Assembly (NCBI RefSeq): GCF_000316645.1
Contig: NC_019684.1
Span: 4,872,001-4,936,000, forward strand
Origin: Nostoc sp. PCC 7524
GTDB taxonomy: Bacteria; Cyanobacteriota; Cyanobacteriia; Cyanobacteriales; Nostocaceae
DNA length: 64,000 bases
Reading direction: 5' to 3'
Shown: positions 26,360 to 36,299 of the stretch, in pieces
Numbering within the stretch: position 1 is the first letter of the stretch
Layout: every line of letters begins with the position of its first letter
The notes under the pieces: model-generated
Database searches by the model: none
Told to the model about the DNA's origin: nothing
What the model saw: only the letters and a program-made list of their open reading frames with translations
Position numbers and translations under genes: made by a program

Positions 26360-28828
26360 TTGATCCAATCTGAAACATTAGAACTATTAGAATGGCATCG
26401 CCTTTGCCAGCATCTTTCCACGTTTGCGGCTACCAAACTAGGCGCGATCGCCTCACGCTGTCTGCAAATACCTACCTCTCAAGCAGTCAGTGAGCAGTTG
26501 TTAGCACAAACCAAAGAAGTCTATCAACTGGAAAGTCGTTTGACTCCAGGATTATCTTTTGAGGGAGTTCAAGATATTGGTGATTCCCTAGAACGGGCTG
26601 AACTCCAGGGTATTTTGGCAGGGGATGAATTGTTAGCGATCGCTACGACTTTAGCCGGGGCTAGAAATTTACGGCGTATTATTGATAACCAAGAAGATTT
26701 ACCCGTTCTCAATGAATTAGTTGCCGATTTACGGACTTACCCAGAATTAGAGCAGGAAATTCACCGTTGTATTGATGAACGAGGACAAGTAACTGACCGT
26801 GCTAGCCAAAAACTGGGAGAAATTCGCACGGAATTACGCAGATTACGCAGTCAAATCACGCAAAAACTGCAAAATATCTTACAGGCGAAATCAGGCGCAG
26901 TCCAAGAACAAATTATTACCCAACGGGGCGATCGCTTTGTTATTCCCGTAAAAGCACCGCAAAAAGATGCGATTCCTGGTATTGTACATGACACTTCTAC
27001 CAGTGGTGCAACCCTGTACATAGAGCCAAATTCGATTGTGCCAATGGGCAATCAATTACGGCAGACTGTGAGAAGGGAACAAGCTGAAGAAGAAGCCATT
27101 AGACGCATCTTAACTGAACAAATAGCAGCCGTTAAGCCAGATTTAGAAAGATTATTAGCAATTGTCACGACATTGGATTTGGCAACGGCTAGAGCTAGAT
27201 ATAGTTTATGGCTCAACGCCAACCCACCCAGATTTATCAGCCGTGAGGAACAGGAAATCATTACCTTAAGGCAGCTGCGCCATCCCTTATTGGTATGGCA
27301 ACAGCACCACGAACAAGGTCATCCGGTGATTCCTGTGGATTTGTTAATCAGTCCTCACATTAAAGTCGTCACGATTACCGGGCCGAACACTGGCGGGAAA
27401 ACAGTCACCTTAAAAACCCTCGGATTAGCTGCATTAATGGCCAAAGTGGGTTTATTTATCCCCGCCCGTGAGCCAGTGGAAATGCCTTGGTTTGAGCAAA
27501 TATTGGCAGATATCGGTGATGAACAATCATTACAGCAAAGTTTATCTACTTTTTCTGGTCATATTCGCCGCATTAGCCGGATTTTGAATGCTTTAGGGAC
27601 AGATGATAGGGGACAGGTGACAGGTGACAGGGAACAGGTGACAGGTGACAGGGGAGAAGAATTTTTACTTACTCCCCACTCCCCACTCCCCACTCCCCAC
27701 TCCCTAGTTTTACTAGATGAAGTTGGCGCAGGTACAGATCCTACAGAAGGTAGTGCTTTAGCGATCGCACTTTTACAATATCTGGCTGATCATGCCCAGT
27801 TGACGATTGCGACAACGCACTTTGGCGAGTTGAAAGCTCTGAAATATGAAGATGCACGTTTTGAAAACGCCTCTGTAGAGTTTAATGAGGCGACTTTATC
27901 TCCTACATACCGCTTGCTTTGGGGAATTCCTGGACGTTCTAATGCTTTGGCGATCGCTCTGCGTTTAGGACTAAAACCAGAAGTTATAGAACAGGCAAAA
28001 ACCCAAGTGGGAGAAGCTACAGATGAGGTGAATCAGGTAATTGCTGGCTTAGAAGACCAACGTCGCCGTCAGGAAACTAAAGCCGCAGAAGCGCAAAAAT
28101 TATTACAGCAGGCAGAACGGTTATATAAAGAGGTATCAGCTAAAGCTGCGGCCTTAGAGGAACGAGAACAGTCTTTACGGGCTTCCCAGGAAGTTGCAGT
28201 CCAGCAAGCGATCGCCCAAGCCAAAGGCGAAATTGCTAAGGTGATTCGGCGTTTGCAGCAAGGAACACCCACAGCCCAAGAAGCCCAACAAGCCACCAAC
28301 GCCTTAAATCAAATTGCCCAAACATATCAACCAGCAGCACCACCAAAACCCAAAGTAGGCTTCATGCCCAAAGTAGGCGATCGCATTCGCCTGTCCAAAT
28401 TTGGGCAAACAGCAGAAGTATTAACAGCTCCCGATGAAGATGGCGAGTTCAGCGTCCGCTTTGGGATTATGAAGATGATGGTCAAGTTAGAAGACATTGA
28501 ATCTTTGGATGGTCAAAAAGCCGAACCAGTCGTCAAACCCAAAGCAGCCCCAGCCGCGATCGCAGCACCACCCCAACCAGTCCTAGCCATTCGTACTTCC
28601 CAAAATACCGTCGATCTGCGTGGTAAGCGGGTAGCCGATGCGGAAATTCTTTTAGATAAAGCTATTTCCGAAGCGCAAGGGCAAATCTGGATTATCCACG
28701 GACACGGCACAGGGAAACTACGTCAAGGTGTTCACACCTTTTTACAACAGCATCCCAGAGTCAGCCGCTATGAGGCAGCAGAACAGTCTGACGGTGGTAG
28801 TGGTGTCACCATTGCCTATATTTCTTAA
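26360..28828 (+). CDS. mutS2: Endonuclease MutS2
   Basis: 822 aa starting at TTG 26360 (MIQSETLELLEWHRLCQHLSTFAA, the usual N-terminus). Core helices at 1-330, MutS-type ATPase with Walker A GPNTGGKT at 341-348, Walker B LVLLDEVGAGTDPTEGSAL near 450, a coiled-coil clamp at 540-660, and a C-terminal Smr nuclease domain (VDLRGKRVADAEILLDKAI and HGHGTGKLRQGV) at 745-822. MutS2 suppresses homologous recombination and, in other bacteria, rescues collided ribosomes. Odd: residues ~415-450 between Walker A and B are an in-frame insert encoded by GACAGGT- and CCCCACT-type repeats (27601-27704). Divergent from guaB3 across a 136-bp promoter region. Confidence 0.95.
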   Translation: MIQSETLELLEWHRLCQHLSTFAATKLGAIASRCLQIPTSQAVSEQLLAQTKEVYQLESRLTPGLSFEGVQDIGDSLERAELQGILAGDELLAIATTLAGARNLRRIIDNQEDLPVLNELVADLRTYPELEQEIHRCIDERGQVTDRASQKLGEIRTELRRLRSQITQKLQNILQAKSGAVQEQIITQRGDRFVIPVKAPQKDAIPGIVHDTSTSGATLYIEPNSIVPMGNQLRQTVRREQAEEEAIRRILTEQIAAVKPDLERLLAIVTTLDLATARARYSLWLNANPPRFISREEQEIITLRQLRHPLLVWQQHHEQGHPVIPVDLLISPHIKVVTITGPNTGGKTVTLKTLGLAALMAKVGLFIPAREPVEMPWFEQILADIGDEQSLQQSLSTFSGHIRRISRILNALGTDDRGQVTGDREQVTGDRGEEFLLTPHSPLPTPHSLVLLDEVGAGTDPTEGSALAIALLQYLADHAQLTIATTHFGELKALKYEDARFENASVEFNEATLSPTYRLLWGIPGRSNALAIALRLGLKPEVIEQAKTQVGEATDEVNQVIAGLEDQRRRQETKAAEAQKLLQQAERLYKEVSAKAAALEEREQSLRASQEVAVQQAIAQAKGEIAKVIRRLQQGTPTAQEAQQATNALNQIAQTYQPAAPPKPKVGFMPKVGDRIRLSKFGQTAEVLTAPDEDGEFSVRFGIMKMMVKLEDIESLDGQKAEPVVKPKAAPAAIAAPPQPVLAIRTSQNTVDLRGKRVADAEILLDKAISEAQGQIWIIHGHGTGKLRQGVHTFLQQHPRVSRYEAAEQSDGGSGVTIAYIS
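27601..27704. repeat. Heptamer repeats in frame within mutS2
   Basis: GGACAGGTGACAGGTGACAGGG units run to about 27652, followed by CCCCACT repeated five times (27673-27704). They are translated as DRGQVTGDREQVTGDRGEE and [11 protein letters not shown]. The same repeat types fill spacers elsewhere in the window (31738-31777, 55261-55282, 48446-48481). Confidence 0.9.
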
Positions 28829-29313
28829 GTCAGGGTATAGGAGCATGACGACAAATCTGTAGAGATGTTGCAATACAACGTCTCTACAGAGACGATTTTC
28901 ATTTGCATTGTTTAAGCAATAAATATAACTGGTGTTAGTTCCTAATTATTATCTTTTATGATTCCTATGCTGATGAAGCTGGCAATTAATAATTAAAAGT
29001 TAAATTATCCAGACATATTTATTTATACTTTTGTACTGAAATAGCAACCAAAGCAGGTAAATTTTACCAGCAAAGTTCACTTTTTCCACTGTTGAAAATA
29101 AATTTTCATCTAGTAGAGTAAGACAGTGACAATTGCTGTTTACCCAAAATAAGAAAAGCAAATGCAGTTAGGGAAGTAAGGGAAACAAGGGAGAATTTTC
29201 CTACCCCATGCCCCATCCCCCTGCCTTCTTACGGTACGGGAAACCAACTTTAAATATTCCTAGTCTGGTTTCAAAATGGGTAACAGCAACAGCCCCTATC
29301 AGCCTGATCACCT
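28829..29313. other. Spacer mutS2 - DUF3038 gene
   Basis: Besides the hairpin at 28858-28888 it is AT-rich, with a CCCCATGCCCCATCCCC fragment near 29205-29221. No gene is supported. The promoter of the DUF3038-DUF4335 pair should be here. Confidence 0.5.
28858..28888 (+). terminator. Hairpin after mutS2
   Basis: TGTAGAGATGTTG/CAACGTCTCTACA, a 13-bp stem with one G-T pair and a 5-nt loop, 30 bp after the mutS2 stop, followed by GAGACGATTTTC. The TAGAGACGTTG motif is also a common dispersed palindrome of Nostocales, so it may be a repeat serving as a terminator. Confidence 0.65.
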
Positions 29314-29919
29314 ATGCTAAAAGTTATGCACTCGGCCGCTGATTCAGCCACTCCCAATGCCCAGTGGGTGGACTTAACTAAACTTCCCGACCCCAATATT
29401 GTCCAATGGGATAATATCAAAACCCAGTTAGACTTGGTGCTGTTGGCGCTAGAAACTTTAACTGGTATTGGTTCCGAGGCTATGCTCTCGGCAGCAACTG
29501 ATCTGAATTTGGAGTCAAGAGTGCCAGACCGCGTTGCTTTATGGCGACTGCGACAGTCGAATCCCATACGCAAAGGTCAAGGAGGGCGAAAAAAACTAGA
29601 TGTGGAAGAAGCGCGATCGCTTGTTTTAATCATCTGTCACCTCGCCAAACAGCACCAGGAATTGATTCGCCGTGCGGTGAGTCTACTAGAACAAATGGCG
29701 GAAAAAAATCGAGAACCTCATCAGGTGGCTTTACTTGGAGATTATATTGATGCTTTCTGCAATACCTACCAAGAGCGGATGGAAGAAGACGAGCAAATCT
29801 CGACGGATTTACTTACCAAGTTGGCACTCAAACTGCTTGTAGATTTAATGTTTTACAGCGCCCCTGGTGGACATCGCCGACTCTGGTTAGCACTCATAGA
29901 TCGTTCCGCAAAATTTTGA
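29314..29919 (+). CDS. DUF3038-domain protein
   Basis: 201 aa, cytosolic, with no membrane segment. The segments LVLLALETLTGIGSEAMLSAA, RVALWRLRQSNPIRKGQGGRKKLDVEEARSLVLIICHLAKQHQELIRRAV and the C-terminal LALKLLVDLMFYSAPGGHRRLWLALID are the family signature as I recall it. It is mostly helical. Function unknown. The gene ends 25 bp before a DUF4335 gene on the same strand; this pair is a recurring cyanobacterial arrangement, so the products likely act together. The ATG at 29314 (MLKVMHSAADS) is used; the Met at residue 5 is an alternative. Confidence 0.8.
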   Translation: MLKVMHSAADSATPNAQWVDLTKLPDPNIVQWDNIKTQLDLVLLALETLTGIGSEAMLSAATDLNLESRVPDRVALWRLRQSNPIRKGQGGRKKLDVEEARSLVLIICHLAKQHQELIRRAVSLLEQMAEKNREPHQVALLGDYIDAFCNTYQERMEEDEQISTDLLTKLALKLLVDLMFYSAPGGHRRLWLALIDRSAKF

Positions 29920-29944
29920 AACAATCTCCCTTGCAGTTCCTGCT

Positions 29945-31534
29945 ATGCCTCTAACAAATTCTGTCATTCGTCGCTACACACCTCCTACCTGCACACTAGA
30001 AGTATTAGCGCAAAGTTCCCCTTTGTCGCGATTGCTAGGAAAAACCGTACTCAAGCAATTAACTTTTGAGTTGCGCTTTGATGATCCGCAGTTGCCAGTA
30101 GAACGCAGGTTTCAAATTCGAGGCGATCGCGACCAACTCGAAGCTTTGTGTGATGCTGTCACTACTTACGTACAGGAAATTCTGCAACAATCACCGGAAA
30201 GCTTTTGGTTCAGTTTCTCCGGTCTTCAAGATTCAACTAAAGTATCTCAAGACACAGAATTAACAGATTTTCAGCAAGCCCCTTTATTAGCTAAGACATC
30301 AAAATCATTTACAGCCCCAATACCAGGGACAAAAATCTACTTAGAATCTAACAGTTATTTAACACACAATTTATATCTTGGTTCTCTTGCTAATCCAGAT
30401 TCTGGGTCTGTTATTCAACTGAGTCTATTACAACTGTTCGATTTGGCAACTGCCCTAGATGAATATGCAGCAGATGTCATGACATTACCCACCCTGAATG
30501 AAAGTAGTTCAGTAGTACGCTTGCCTAATTGGGTTCCCATCGCAGCAATGTTAGTCATAGCTGTAGGTTTAACGCCTTTGACTTGGCAATATGCTAGTAA
30601 CACCAGGCAAAAACAACAGCAGACAGCTAAAACGACCACACCACAAGAAGAATCCGTTGCGCTACAACCTGCCCCCTCACCTAACTTTCCTGTACCTCAA
30701 ACTCAACTCACTCCTCCCTATAATGTTTCATCGCTACCTTTAGGTTCTACTCCTCAAGTACCACCCAATAGCAATTTTCCTACCACAACCCTGACATCTC
30801 CTGACCAAAATCTCACCTCAAATCCTGAGTTAGCTCCTAATTCCGTCGCTTCAACACAGACAGCAAATTTACCTCCAACACAAATTCCACCGTTGTCTGG
30901 CAACTCATCGAGTAACATCCCAGGTCAACAAATCGCTATTCAACCCAATCCCATAGGGACAAACAACTCGGCTGAATCTGCTCTTCCCATCAGGCGAAAT
31001 TTACCTCCGAGATTGTCTTCTACACCCGCACCTGTTCCGCCACCACTAGCTACTCTACCTAATGCCAGTGGTAACAACACCATTCCTCAAACCTACTCAC
31101 CAGTCAATTCACAACAGTCGCAAGCTAGATTAAATTCCGCAGCAACTACCCCCTCGGAAGTGGCTGATGCCAACTCATTAATAGCAAGATTGAGGGGTGA
31201 ATCTAACACTACACCCACAGAAGTATCTGTCAACAGTAGCAGTACACTATTTGATACACCACAGGTAGTAGAAGCCAGAGAATTTTTGCAGAGACGCTGG
31301 CAGCCACCCACAGGATTTACCCAAACTCTAGAATATAGTTTGATTTTGGGTGTTGATGGCTCAATTGAACGCATCTTACCTTTAGGAAAATCCGCCAGAG
31401 ATCACTTTGATGCAGTGGGAATGCCTGCTATTGGCGCACCTTTTGTTTCTGCTAATCGCTACGGACAAAATACCAGAATTAGAGTTCTTCTCAGTCCAGA
31501 TGGCAGGGTACAGACTTTTCCTGAACGTGATTAG
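29945..31534 (+). CDS. DUF4335-domain inner-membrane protein with TonB-like C-terminal domain
   Basis: 529 aa in four parts. Residues 1-190 are a soluble domain (VIRRYTPPTCTLEVLAQSS, KQLTFELRFDDP), the DUF4335 family region. Residues ~196-216 form one transmembrane helix (WVPIAAMLVIAVGLTPLTWQYA). Residues ~220-440 are a proline/serine/threonine/asparagine-rich linker, probably spanning the periplasm. Residues ~441-529 are a small domain resembling the TonB C-terminal fold (FLQRRWQPPTGFTQTLEYSLILGVDGSIERILP, IRVLLSPDGRVQTF). The arrangement implies a cytoplasmic domain linked across the envelope, an unusually large cytoplasmic part compared with TonB. Function unknown; the TonB-like reading is inference. 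Confidence 0.75.
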   Translation: MPLTNSVIRRYTPPTCTLEVLAQSSPLSRLLGKTVLKQLTFELRFDDPQLPVERRFQIRGDRDQLEALCDAVTTYVQEILQQSPESFWFSFSGLQDSTKVSQDTELTDFQQAPLLAKTSKSFTAPIPGTKIYLESNSYLTHNLYLGSLANPDSGSVIQLSLLQLFDLATALDEYAADVMTLPTLNESSSVVRLPNWVPIAAMLVIAVGLTPLTWQYASNTRQKQQQTAKTTTPQEESVALQPAPSPNFPVPQTQLTPPYNVSSLPLGSTPQVPPNSNFPTTTLTSPDQNLTSNPELAPNSVASTQTANLPPTQIPPLSGNSSSNIPGQQIAIQPNPIGTNNSAESALPIRRNLPPRLSSTPAPVPPPLATLPNASGNNTIPQTYSPVNSQQSQARLNSAATTPSEVADANSLIARLRGESNTTPTEVSVNSSSTLFDTPQVVEAREFLQRRWQPPTGFTQTLEYSLILGVDGSIERILPLGKSARDHFDAVGMPAIGAPFVSANRYGQNTRIRVLLSPDGRVQTFPERD

Positions 31535-31538
31535 TTAT

Positions 31539-31571
31539 TAGTCAATAGTCATTAGCTATGACTATTGACTA
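31539..31571 (+). terminator. Hairpin after the DUF4335 gene
   Basis: A 14-bp perfect stem, TAGTCAATAGTCAT/ATGACTATTGACTA, with a 5-nt loop, 5 bp after the stop codon and followed by TTTCAAATTCC. It is AT-rich; a terminator or a repeat palindrome. Confidence 0.6.
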
Positions 31572-31671
31572 TTTCAAATTCCAGAATGGCGTTGATGCCA
31601 ATTATCAAACTGGTACAATTTTTGTGCCAGTTTTTAGTTTATCTCAGTGGTGTTGACTAACTTTTAACTTG

Positions 31672-31780
31672 TATAGCTGTAGTCAATGAGATTAGGACAT
31701 CAGAAATCATAAAACCATTACCATCAGAGACTTTTAAACCTGTCACCTGTCACCTGTCACCTGTCACCTGTCACCTGCCA
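31672..31780. repeat. Dispersed ~105-bp repeat, copy 1, ending in CACCTGT heptamers
   Basis: TATAGCTGTAGTCAATGAG... ATTAGGACATCAG... AAATCATAAAACCATTACC... ends in 5.7 copies of CACCTGT (31738-31777). A second copy lies at 56493-56600 with a shorter, degenerate heptamer tail. Both lie just downstream of the 3' end of a minus-strand gene. Confidence 0.85.
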
Positions 31781-31826
31781 TAAATAACGAAAGGAATTTT
31801 GAGAATAGCTGTGAAATTTTGCCTAC

Positions 31827-32822
31827 TTAACCGATTAAGTCAGCGCGAGGCTTAAAGGTTTCAATTTGCCGTAACTTTTCATACAGTTCCCGTTCTTCCT
31901 GACTAATATTTTTCGGGGTAACTATTTGAATTTCGACTAATTGATCCCCACGTTTACCATTTTCGGCAGGATAGCCTTTATTGGCCAAGCGGAATCTTTG
32001 TCCAAATCTGACTCCAGGCGGGATGGTCATTTTCACAGGCCCGTCGAGGGTTGGTGCTTCTACCTGTCCACCTAAGACGGCTTCCGAGGGAGTGACTGGG
32101 ACTTGGCAAACTATATTTGAGCCTTCTAGTTTAAATAATGGATGGGGTTCAACGGTAATTTTTAAATAGAGATCACCGCCGCCAATGCCTTGATTTCGCA
32201 GGCGGACACTTTGCCCTGTCACCATACCTGGAGGCATATTCACCTCTAGCGATCGCCCATCTTCTAAACGAATGCGTTCTTTACCACCCAAATAAGCTTT
32301 TTCTAAGGGTAGGGTTAATCTTGCTTCGATATCTCGACGTGTGGGACGAGGTGGGTTTTTGGGAACTGTGTACTCAACTCGGCTTTTGGGAGAACGAAAC
32401 GGATCGGTAGTGGTGCTACTTGTACCATTTCTGGTATCTCGACGCGCACCAACACCAACGACTTGATTAATAAAGTCTTCAAAATTAGAGAACTGACTGG
32501 GGTCTACATTTTGATTACCATTGCGTTCGCCAGTACGTTCCCAAGCTTTGGGTTTTGGTGCTTGTTTACTAAAGCCTTTTTGCTTCCAGTAGCGGCTAAA
32601 CTGGTCGTACTGGGCGCGTTTAGCTGTGTCGGAGAGGACTTCATAAGCCTCACCGATATCTTTAAACTTTTCTTCTGCGGCTTTATTTCCTGGATTGAGA
32701 TCAGGGTGATACTGTCTGGCTAAACGTCGATAATTCTTCTTAATTTCTTCATTGGTAGCATCTTTAGCTACTCCCAAAATTTCATAGTAATCGCGGAAAT
32801 TCTGCAAATTTTGCATATTCAT
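31827..32822 (-). CDS. dnaJ: DnaJ-type co-chaperone (no zinc-finger domain)
   Basis: 331 aa. The J-domain is at 11-80 with the HPD motif at 39-41 (ARQYHPDLN). A G/S/N-rich linker follows, and the C-terminal substrate domains are the DnaJ CTD I/II ([64 protein letters not shown]). The CxxCxGxG zinc repeats of class A DnaJ are absent, so it is a class B (CbpA-like) protein. It stimulates ATP hydrolysis by DnaK and delivers clients. It lies downstream of dnaK on the same strand (200-bp gap), the arrangement of the DnaK3/DnaJ pair in other cyanobacteria. Confidence 0.93.
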   Translation of the reverse strand: MNMQNLQNFRDYYEILGVAKDATNEEIKKNYRRLARQYHPDLNPGNKAAEEKFKDIGEAYEVLSDTAKRAQYDQFSRYWKQKGFSKQAPKPKAWERTGERNGNQNVDPSQFSNFEDFINQVVGVGARRDTRNGTSSTTTDPFRSPKSRVEYTVPKNPPRPTRRDIEARLTLPLEKAYLGGKERIRLEDGRSLEVNMPPGMVTGQSVRLRNQGIGGGDLYLKITVEPHPLFKLEGSNIVCQVPVTPSEAVLGGQVEAPTLDGPVKMTIPPGVRFGQRFRLANKGYPAENGKRGDQLVEIQIVTPKNISQEERELYEKLRQIETFKPRADLIG

Positions 32823-33022
32823 TTATTTAACTTTTAAATTTTAGATTTTGGTAATCGTTAATTAGTAATGAATAATATCAATGTTCAATTACTAATTACT
32901 AATTACCAATGGCTAAATCCGAATTGTGAATTAAGTTCAGAAGGAAGAGTCCATAGTCCATAGTTCATGGTCATTGGGCATGGGATTTTTCTCCTGCTTC
33001 CCAATCCCCAATCCCCAAAACA
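32823..33022. other. Spacer dnaK3 - dnaJ with repeat fragments
   Basis: It holds TAATTACTAATTACTAATTACC-like repeats (32887-32908) and CCCAATCCCCAATCCCC (32999-33016). No CIRCE element (TTAGCACTC-N9-GAGTGCTAA) is seen. dnaJ is probably transcribed from dnaK3 or from a promoter here. Confidence 0.5.
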
Positions 33023-35089
33023 CTACAGCCAATCATCATCATCATCCCAGTTATCCTGATAACTTGGGCGGGAAGGACGGCGTGATGGACGACTGTCATA
33101 GGGAGAACGGCTATCTCTTCCGTAATCTTGGTTGTAATCTCGTCCGAAGTTATCCCGTTGTCGATAGTTATCGCGGTAATTGTCTCGGTAATAGTCGCGA
33201 TCGCGTTCTTTTTCTTTGTCGCCTGTAAAGATGTCCTTAATGGTGCTGAATAAGTCGTCGTCTTCATCTTCAGCATAATACTCACGGACTTCCCGATTTA
33301 GCTCATAGAGAGCATCTTGCAGGTCGGCGTAGGCTTGATCGATGCCGCGATCGTCTTTTTCTTGCAGACTCTCTCGCAGTTCTCGGCAAATGTTATCAAT
33401 ACGTTGGCGGCGACTACGGGCAAACTGCATTCCAAATTCTAAGGCGACTTCTCGCAGTTGTCGTTCTGCTTGGAGAATTAAGGCCTCAGAACGGGTACGT
33501 TTTTCTACCCTTTCTTTGCGTTCCCGGTCGATGTCAGCATATTTTTGTGCATCCTGAATCATCCGGTTGATTTCGCCTTCACTCAAGGTAGAAGCACCTT
33601 GAATGGTAATACTTTGCTCCCGTCCTGTGGTTCTATCTAAAGCTGATACCTGTAAAATCCCGTTAGCATCGATATCAAATGATACTTGAATTTGGGGTAT
33701 ACCTCTGGGGGCTGGCGGAATACCATAGAGTTTGAAGCGTCCCAGCGATTTGTTATCTACGGACATTTCCCGTTCACCTTGGACAACATGGATTTCCACA
33801 CTGTTTTGGTTATTTTCGGATGTGGAGAAAATATCAGAACGGCGGACGGGGATGGTAGTGTTGCGGGGAATGAGTTTTTTCATTACACCGCCAATTGTTT
33901 CTAAGCCCAAGGACAGGGGTGTGACATCTAATAACAGCACATCTTTAAATTCTCCGGCGAGAATGCCTGCTTGAATGGCTGCACCCATAGCGACGACTTC
34001 ATCCGGGTTGACATTTTCGCTAGGGTCAATGCCAATCATATCCCGCACCAGTTGTTTTACCATTGGCATTCGTGTCGAACCACCCACTAACACGACTTCT
34101 TCAATGTCATCGGGGCGTAAACCGGCATCTTTTAAAGCCCGTTTAACTGGTGTGCGGATGCGTCCTAATAAGTCACTACATAAACCTTCAAACTGGGCGC
34201 GTGTCAGGCGAGTTTCTAAATGTTTGGGGCCGTCTTCTGTGGCGGTAATGAAGGGTAAGTTAATGTCGGTGACGCTGACGGCAGAAAGTTCAATTTTGGC
34301 TTTTTCTGCGGCTTCCATCAGACGTTGTAAGGCTTGGCGATCGCGTCGCAAGTCTACACCTTCTGCTTCTAAAAATTGTTCTGCTAACCAATCAACGACT
34401 TTCTTATCAAAGTCATTACCACCTAGTTGGGTATCGCCACTGGTAGCTTTAACTTCAAATACCCCATCGCCTACTTCCAGAATTGATACGTCAAAAGTTC
34501 CACCACCCAAGTCAAAGACTAAGATGGTTTCCGTATCACCCCTGTCTAAGCCATAAGCGAGAGATGCGGCTGTTGGTTCATTGAGAATCCGCAACACCTC
34601 TAACCCAGCAATTCTGCCCGCATCACGGGTTGCCTGTCTTTGGGAATCATTAAAATAAGCGGGAACTGTAATTACTGCCCCGGTGACGGCTGCGCCTAAG
34701 TAAGTGCTGGCATCATCTGCCAACTTTTTCAGCACCATTGCCGAAATTTCTTCTGGGGCAAAGTCTTTATTCAGTCGAGGACAGGCGATTTTGATGTTAC
34801 CTACTTCGTCTTTGCGGATAGTATAGGGTACACGCTTCGAGTCTGGGCTGAGTTCGCCATACCTGCGCCCAATAAAGCGTTTGACTGCAAAAAAAGTATT
34901 TTGAGGGTTGAGGACTGTTTGTCGCCGTGCCATTTGCCCAACCACCCTTTCGCCTTCTTTGCTGAAGCCTACAACGGAGGGGGTTGTTCGCATTCCTTCT
35001 GCATTGGCAATCACCACCGGCTTGCCACCCTCCATTACGGCGACTACTGAGTTGGTTGTACCCAAGTCGATGCCGACTACCTTGCCCAT
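33023..35089 (-). CDS. dnaK: Hsp70 chaperone, DnaK3 type
   Basis: 688 aa. The N-terminal [24 protein letters not shown], the phosphate loops IDLGTTNS and [10 protein letters not shown], and the adenosine motif [11 protein letters not shown] mark a complete nucleotide-binding domain (1-385). The substrate domain follows ([17 protein letters not shown] etc.). In place of the EEVD-like acidic end of DnaK2, the C-terminal ~70 residues are a charged, Y/D/R/N-rich tail ([13 protein letters not shown]..., DDDDDWL), as in cyanobacterial DnaK3, which is thylakoid-associated and essential in Synechocystis. The adjacent class B dnaJ supports the DnaK3 assignment. The tail looks intrinsically disordered and repetitive. 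Confidence 0.92.
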   Translation of the reverse strand: MGKVVGIDLGTTNSVVAVMEGGKPVVIANAEGMRTTPSVVGFSKEGERVVGQMARRQTVLNPQNTFFAVKRFIGRRYGELSPDSKRVPYTIRKDEVGNIKIACPRLNKDFAPEEISAMVLKKLADDASTYLGAAVTGAVITVPAYFNDSQRQATRDAGRIAGLEVLRILNEPTAASLAYGLDRGDTETILVFDLGGGTFDVSILEVGDGVFEVKATSGDTQLGGNDFDKKVVDWLAEQFLEAEGVDLRRDRQALQRLMEAAEKAKIELSAVSVTDINLPFITATEDGPKHLETRLTRAQFEGLCSDLLGRIRTPVKRALKDAGLRPDDIEEVVLVGGSTRMPMVKQLVRDMIGIDPSENVNPDEVVAMGAAIQAGILAGEFKDVLLLDVTPLSLGLETIGGVMKKLIPRNTTIPVRRSDIFSTSENNQNSVEIHVVQGEREMSVDNKSLGRFKLYGIPPAPRGIPQIQVSFDIDANGILQVSALDRTTGREQSITIQGASTLSEGEINRMIQDAQKYADIDRERKERVEKRTRSEALILQAERQLREVALEFGMQFARSRRQRIDNICRELRESLQEKDDRGIDQAYADLQDALYELNREVREYYAEDEDDDLFSTIKDIFTGDKEKERDRDYYRDNYRDNYRQRDNFGRDYNQDYGRDSRSPYDSRPSRRPSRPSYQDNWDDDDDWL

Positions 35090-35390
35090 GCGTTACTCTT
35101 CTCCTAAGTGTGTCTTATACATTGATCATGATTGGGCAGAACTGCCTCTAGCTTGCTGCTACAGGGTGCAATTGCCTCAATGGTATAATAGTCATCATCA
35201 AGGCAACAATTGGAAGAATTAAAGCTTGAGGAGTTAGTTGCAAGACTAGGATAACATTGACCACGCTTAGTATGTCCTAGCGGTCTGGAATCTTGTAGAC
35301 CATTTATTCAACTTCATGACACCTTCAAGTTGGGAAATCCACCCAGACAATATTTGTTTTTTACTTTGATATTACAACTGTACTAAACAC
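35090..35390. other. Divergent spacer dnaK3 - M28 peptidase
   Basis: No gene. An extended -10 promoter element TGGTATAAT (TATAAT at 35184-35189) points to the plus strand, 200 bp before the peptidase start, without a good -35. No CIRCE operator is present. Confidence 0.5.
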
Positions 35391-36239
35391 TTGAATTTAA
35401 AAGAGAGATTACACAATTACCTCAACGAGATTGCACGAGAACGTGATCCTTACATGGCGAGTGCAGGACATTTTTTTGTCCAAGAATATATCCGCCAGGA
35501 ATTGGCTCAATGGGGAAGTGTGGAAATCCACACCTTTCAAGTGGGAAATAAAAATTGTCATAATCTCATCCTCAATTTACCCGCCCAATCTGGAACTCAA
35601 AAACAGGATTTACCACCAATTTTAATTGGCGCACACTATGATGCTGTACCTGGAACGTCAGGGGCTGATGATAATGCCACAGGTGTGGCGGTGTTATTGG
35701 AGTTAGCCAGAAAGTTTGCCGCTCAACCCGTCAAATACCCCTTGCGGTTGGTGGCTTTCGATATGGAAGAGTATGGTTTGTTGGGTAGTGCTGACTATGC
35801 GGCTTTACTGCGACAACAACAGCAACCGTTACGCCTGATGATGTCTTTAGAAATGTTGGGATATCGGGATTTTACTCCGGGTTCGCAGAGATATCCTGCC
35901 CCACTGGAAAGGTTTTATCCCAATACAGGTGATTTTATTGCCTTAATTGGCAATTTACGCACAATCCCTGACTTAATTGGTATGAGTCGTAGTATTCGTC
36001 AAGCTGGTATATCCAGTCAATGGCTACCAGTACCCAAAAGGGGTTCAATCGTTCCCCAAACTAGATTAAGTGATCATGCACCGTTTTGGGATGCAGGTTA
36101 TCCAGCCATAATGGTGACAGATACAGCCTTTTTGCGAAATCCTCATTATCATCAAGCGAGTGATGCGATCGCCACCCTTGATTTAGATTTTCTCACAGGT
36201 GTGTGCGAAGGCTTAGAAATAGCTATCCGGCGACTGTAA
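35391..36239 (+). CDS. M28-family zinc aminopeptidase
   Basis: 282 aa with a TTG start (TTGAATTTAAAAGAGAGATTA). The M28 ligand pattern is complete: GAHYDAVPGTSGADDNATGVAV gives the His and the bridging Asp, DMEEYGLLGSADY the catalytic and ligand glutamates, and LSDHAPFWDAGYPAIMVTD and NPHYHQASD further ligands. There is no signal peptide, so it is probably cytosolic or exported by an unseen route. It would release N-terminal amino acids from peptides; the plant/cyanobacterial glutaminyl cyclases share this fold, which is the main alternative. Upstream in-frame stops limit other starts. It is divergent from dnaK3. Confidence 0.88.
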   Translation: MNLKERLHNYLNEIARERDPYMASAGHFFVQEYIRQELAQWGSVEIHTFQVGNKNCHNLILNLPAQSGTQKQDLPPILIGAHYDAVPGTSGADDNATGVAVLLELARKFAAQPVKYPLRLVAFDMEEYGLLGSADYAALLRQQQQPLRLMMSLEMLGYRDFTPGSQRYPAPLERFYPNTGDFIALIGNLRTIPDLIGMSRSIRQAGISSQWLPVPKRGSIVPQTRLSDHAPFWDAGYPAIMVTDTAFLRNPHYHQASDAIATLDLDFLTGVCEGLEIAIRRL

Positions 36240-36299
36240 TTGAGAGAACTTCATTGACTAAACGTACAAACCAATCTCTCTGTGTCATACTCTGCGCTT

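Noticed and set aside
26224..26436. N-terminal extension of guaB3
   Set aside because: Overlaps the divergent mutS2 gene and lacks similarity to GuaB3; GTG 26223 gives the family length.
35090..35390. CIRCE operator upstream of dnaK
   Set aside because: No TTAGCACTC-N9-GAGTGCTAA inverted repeat.
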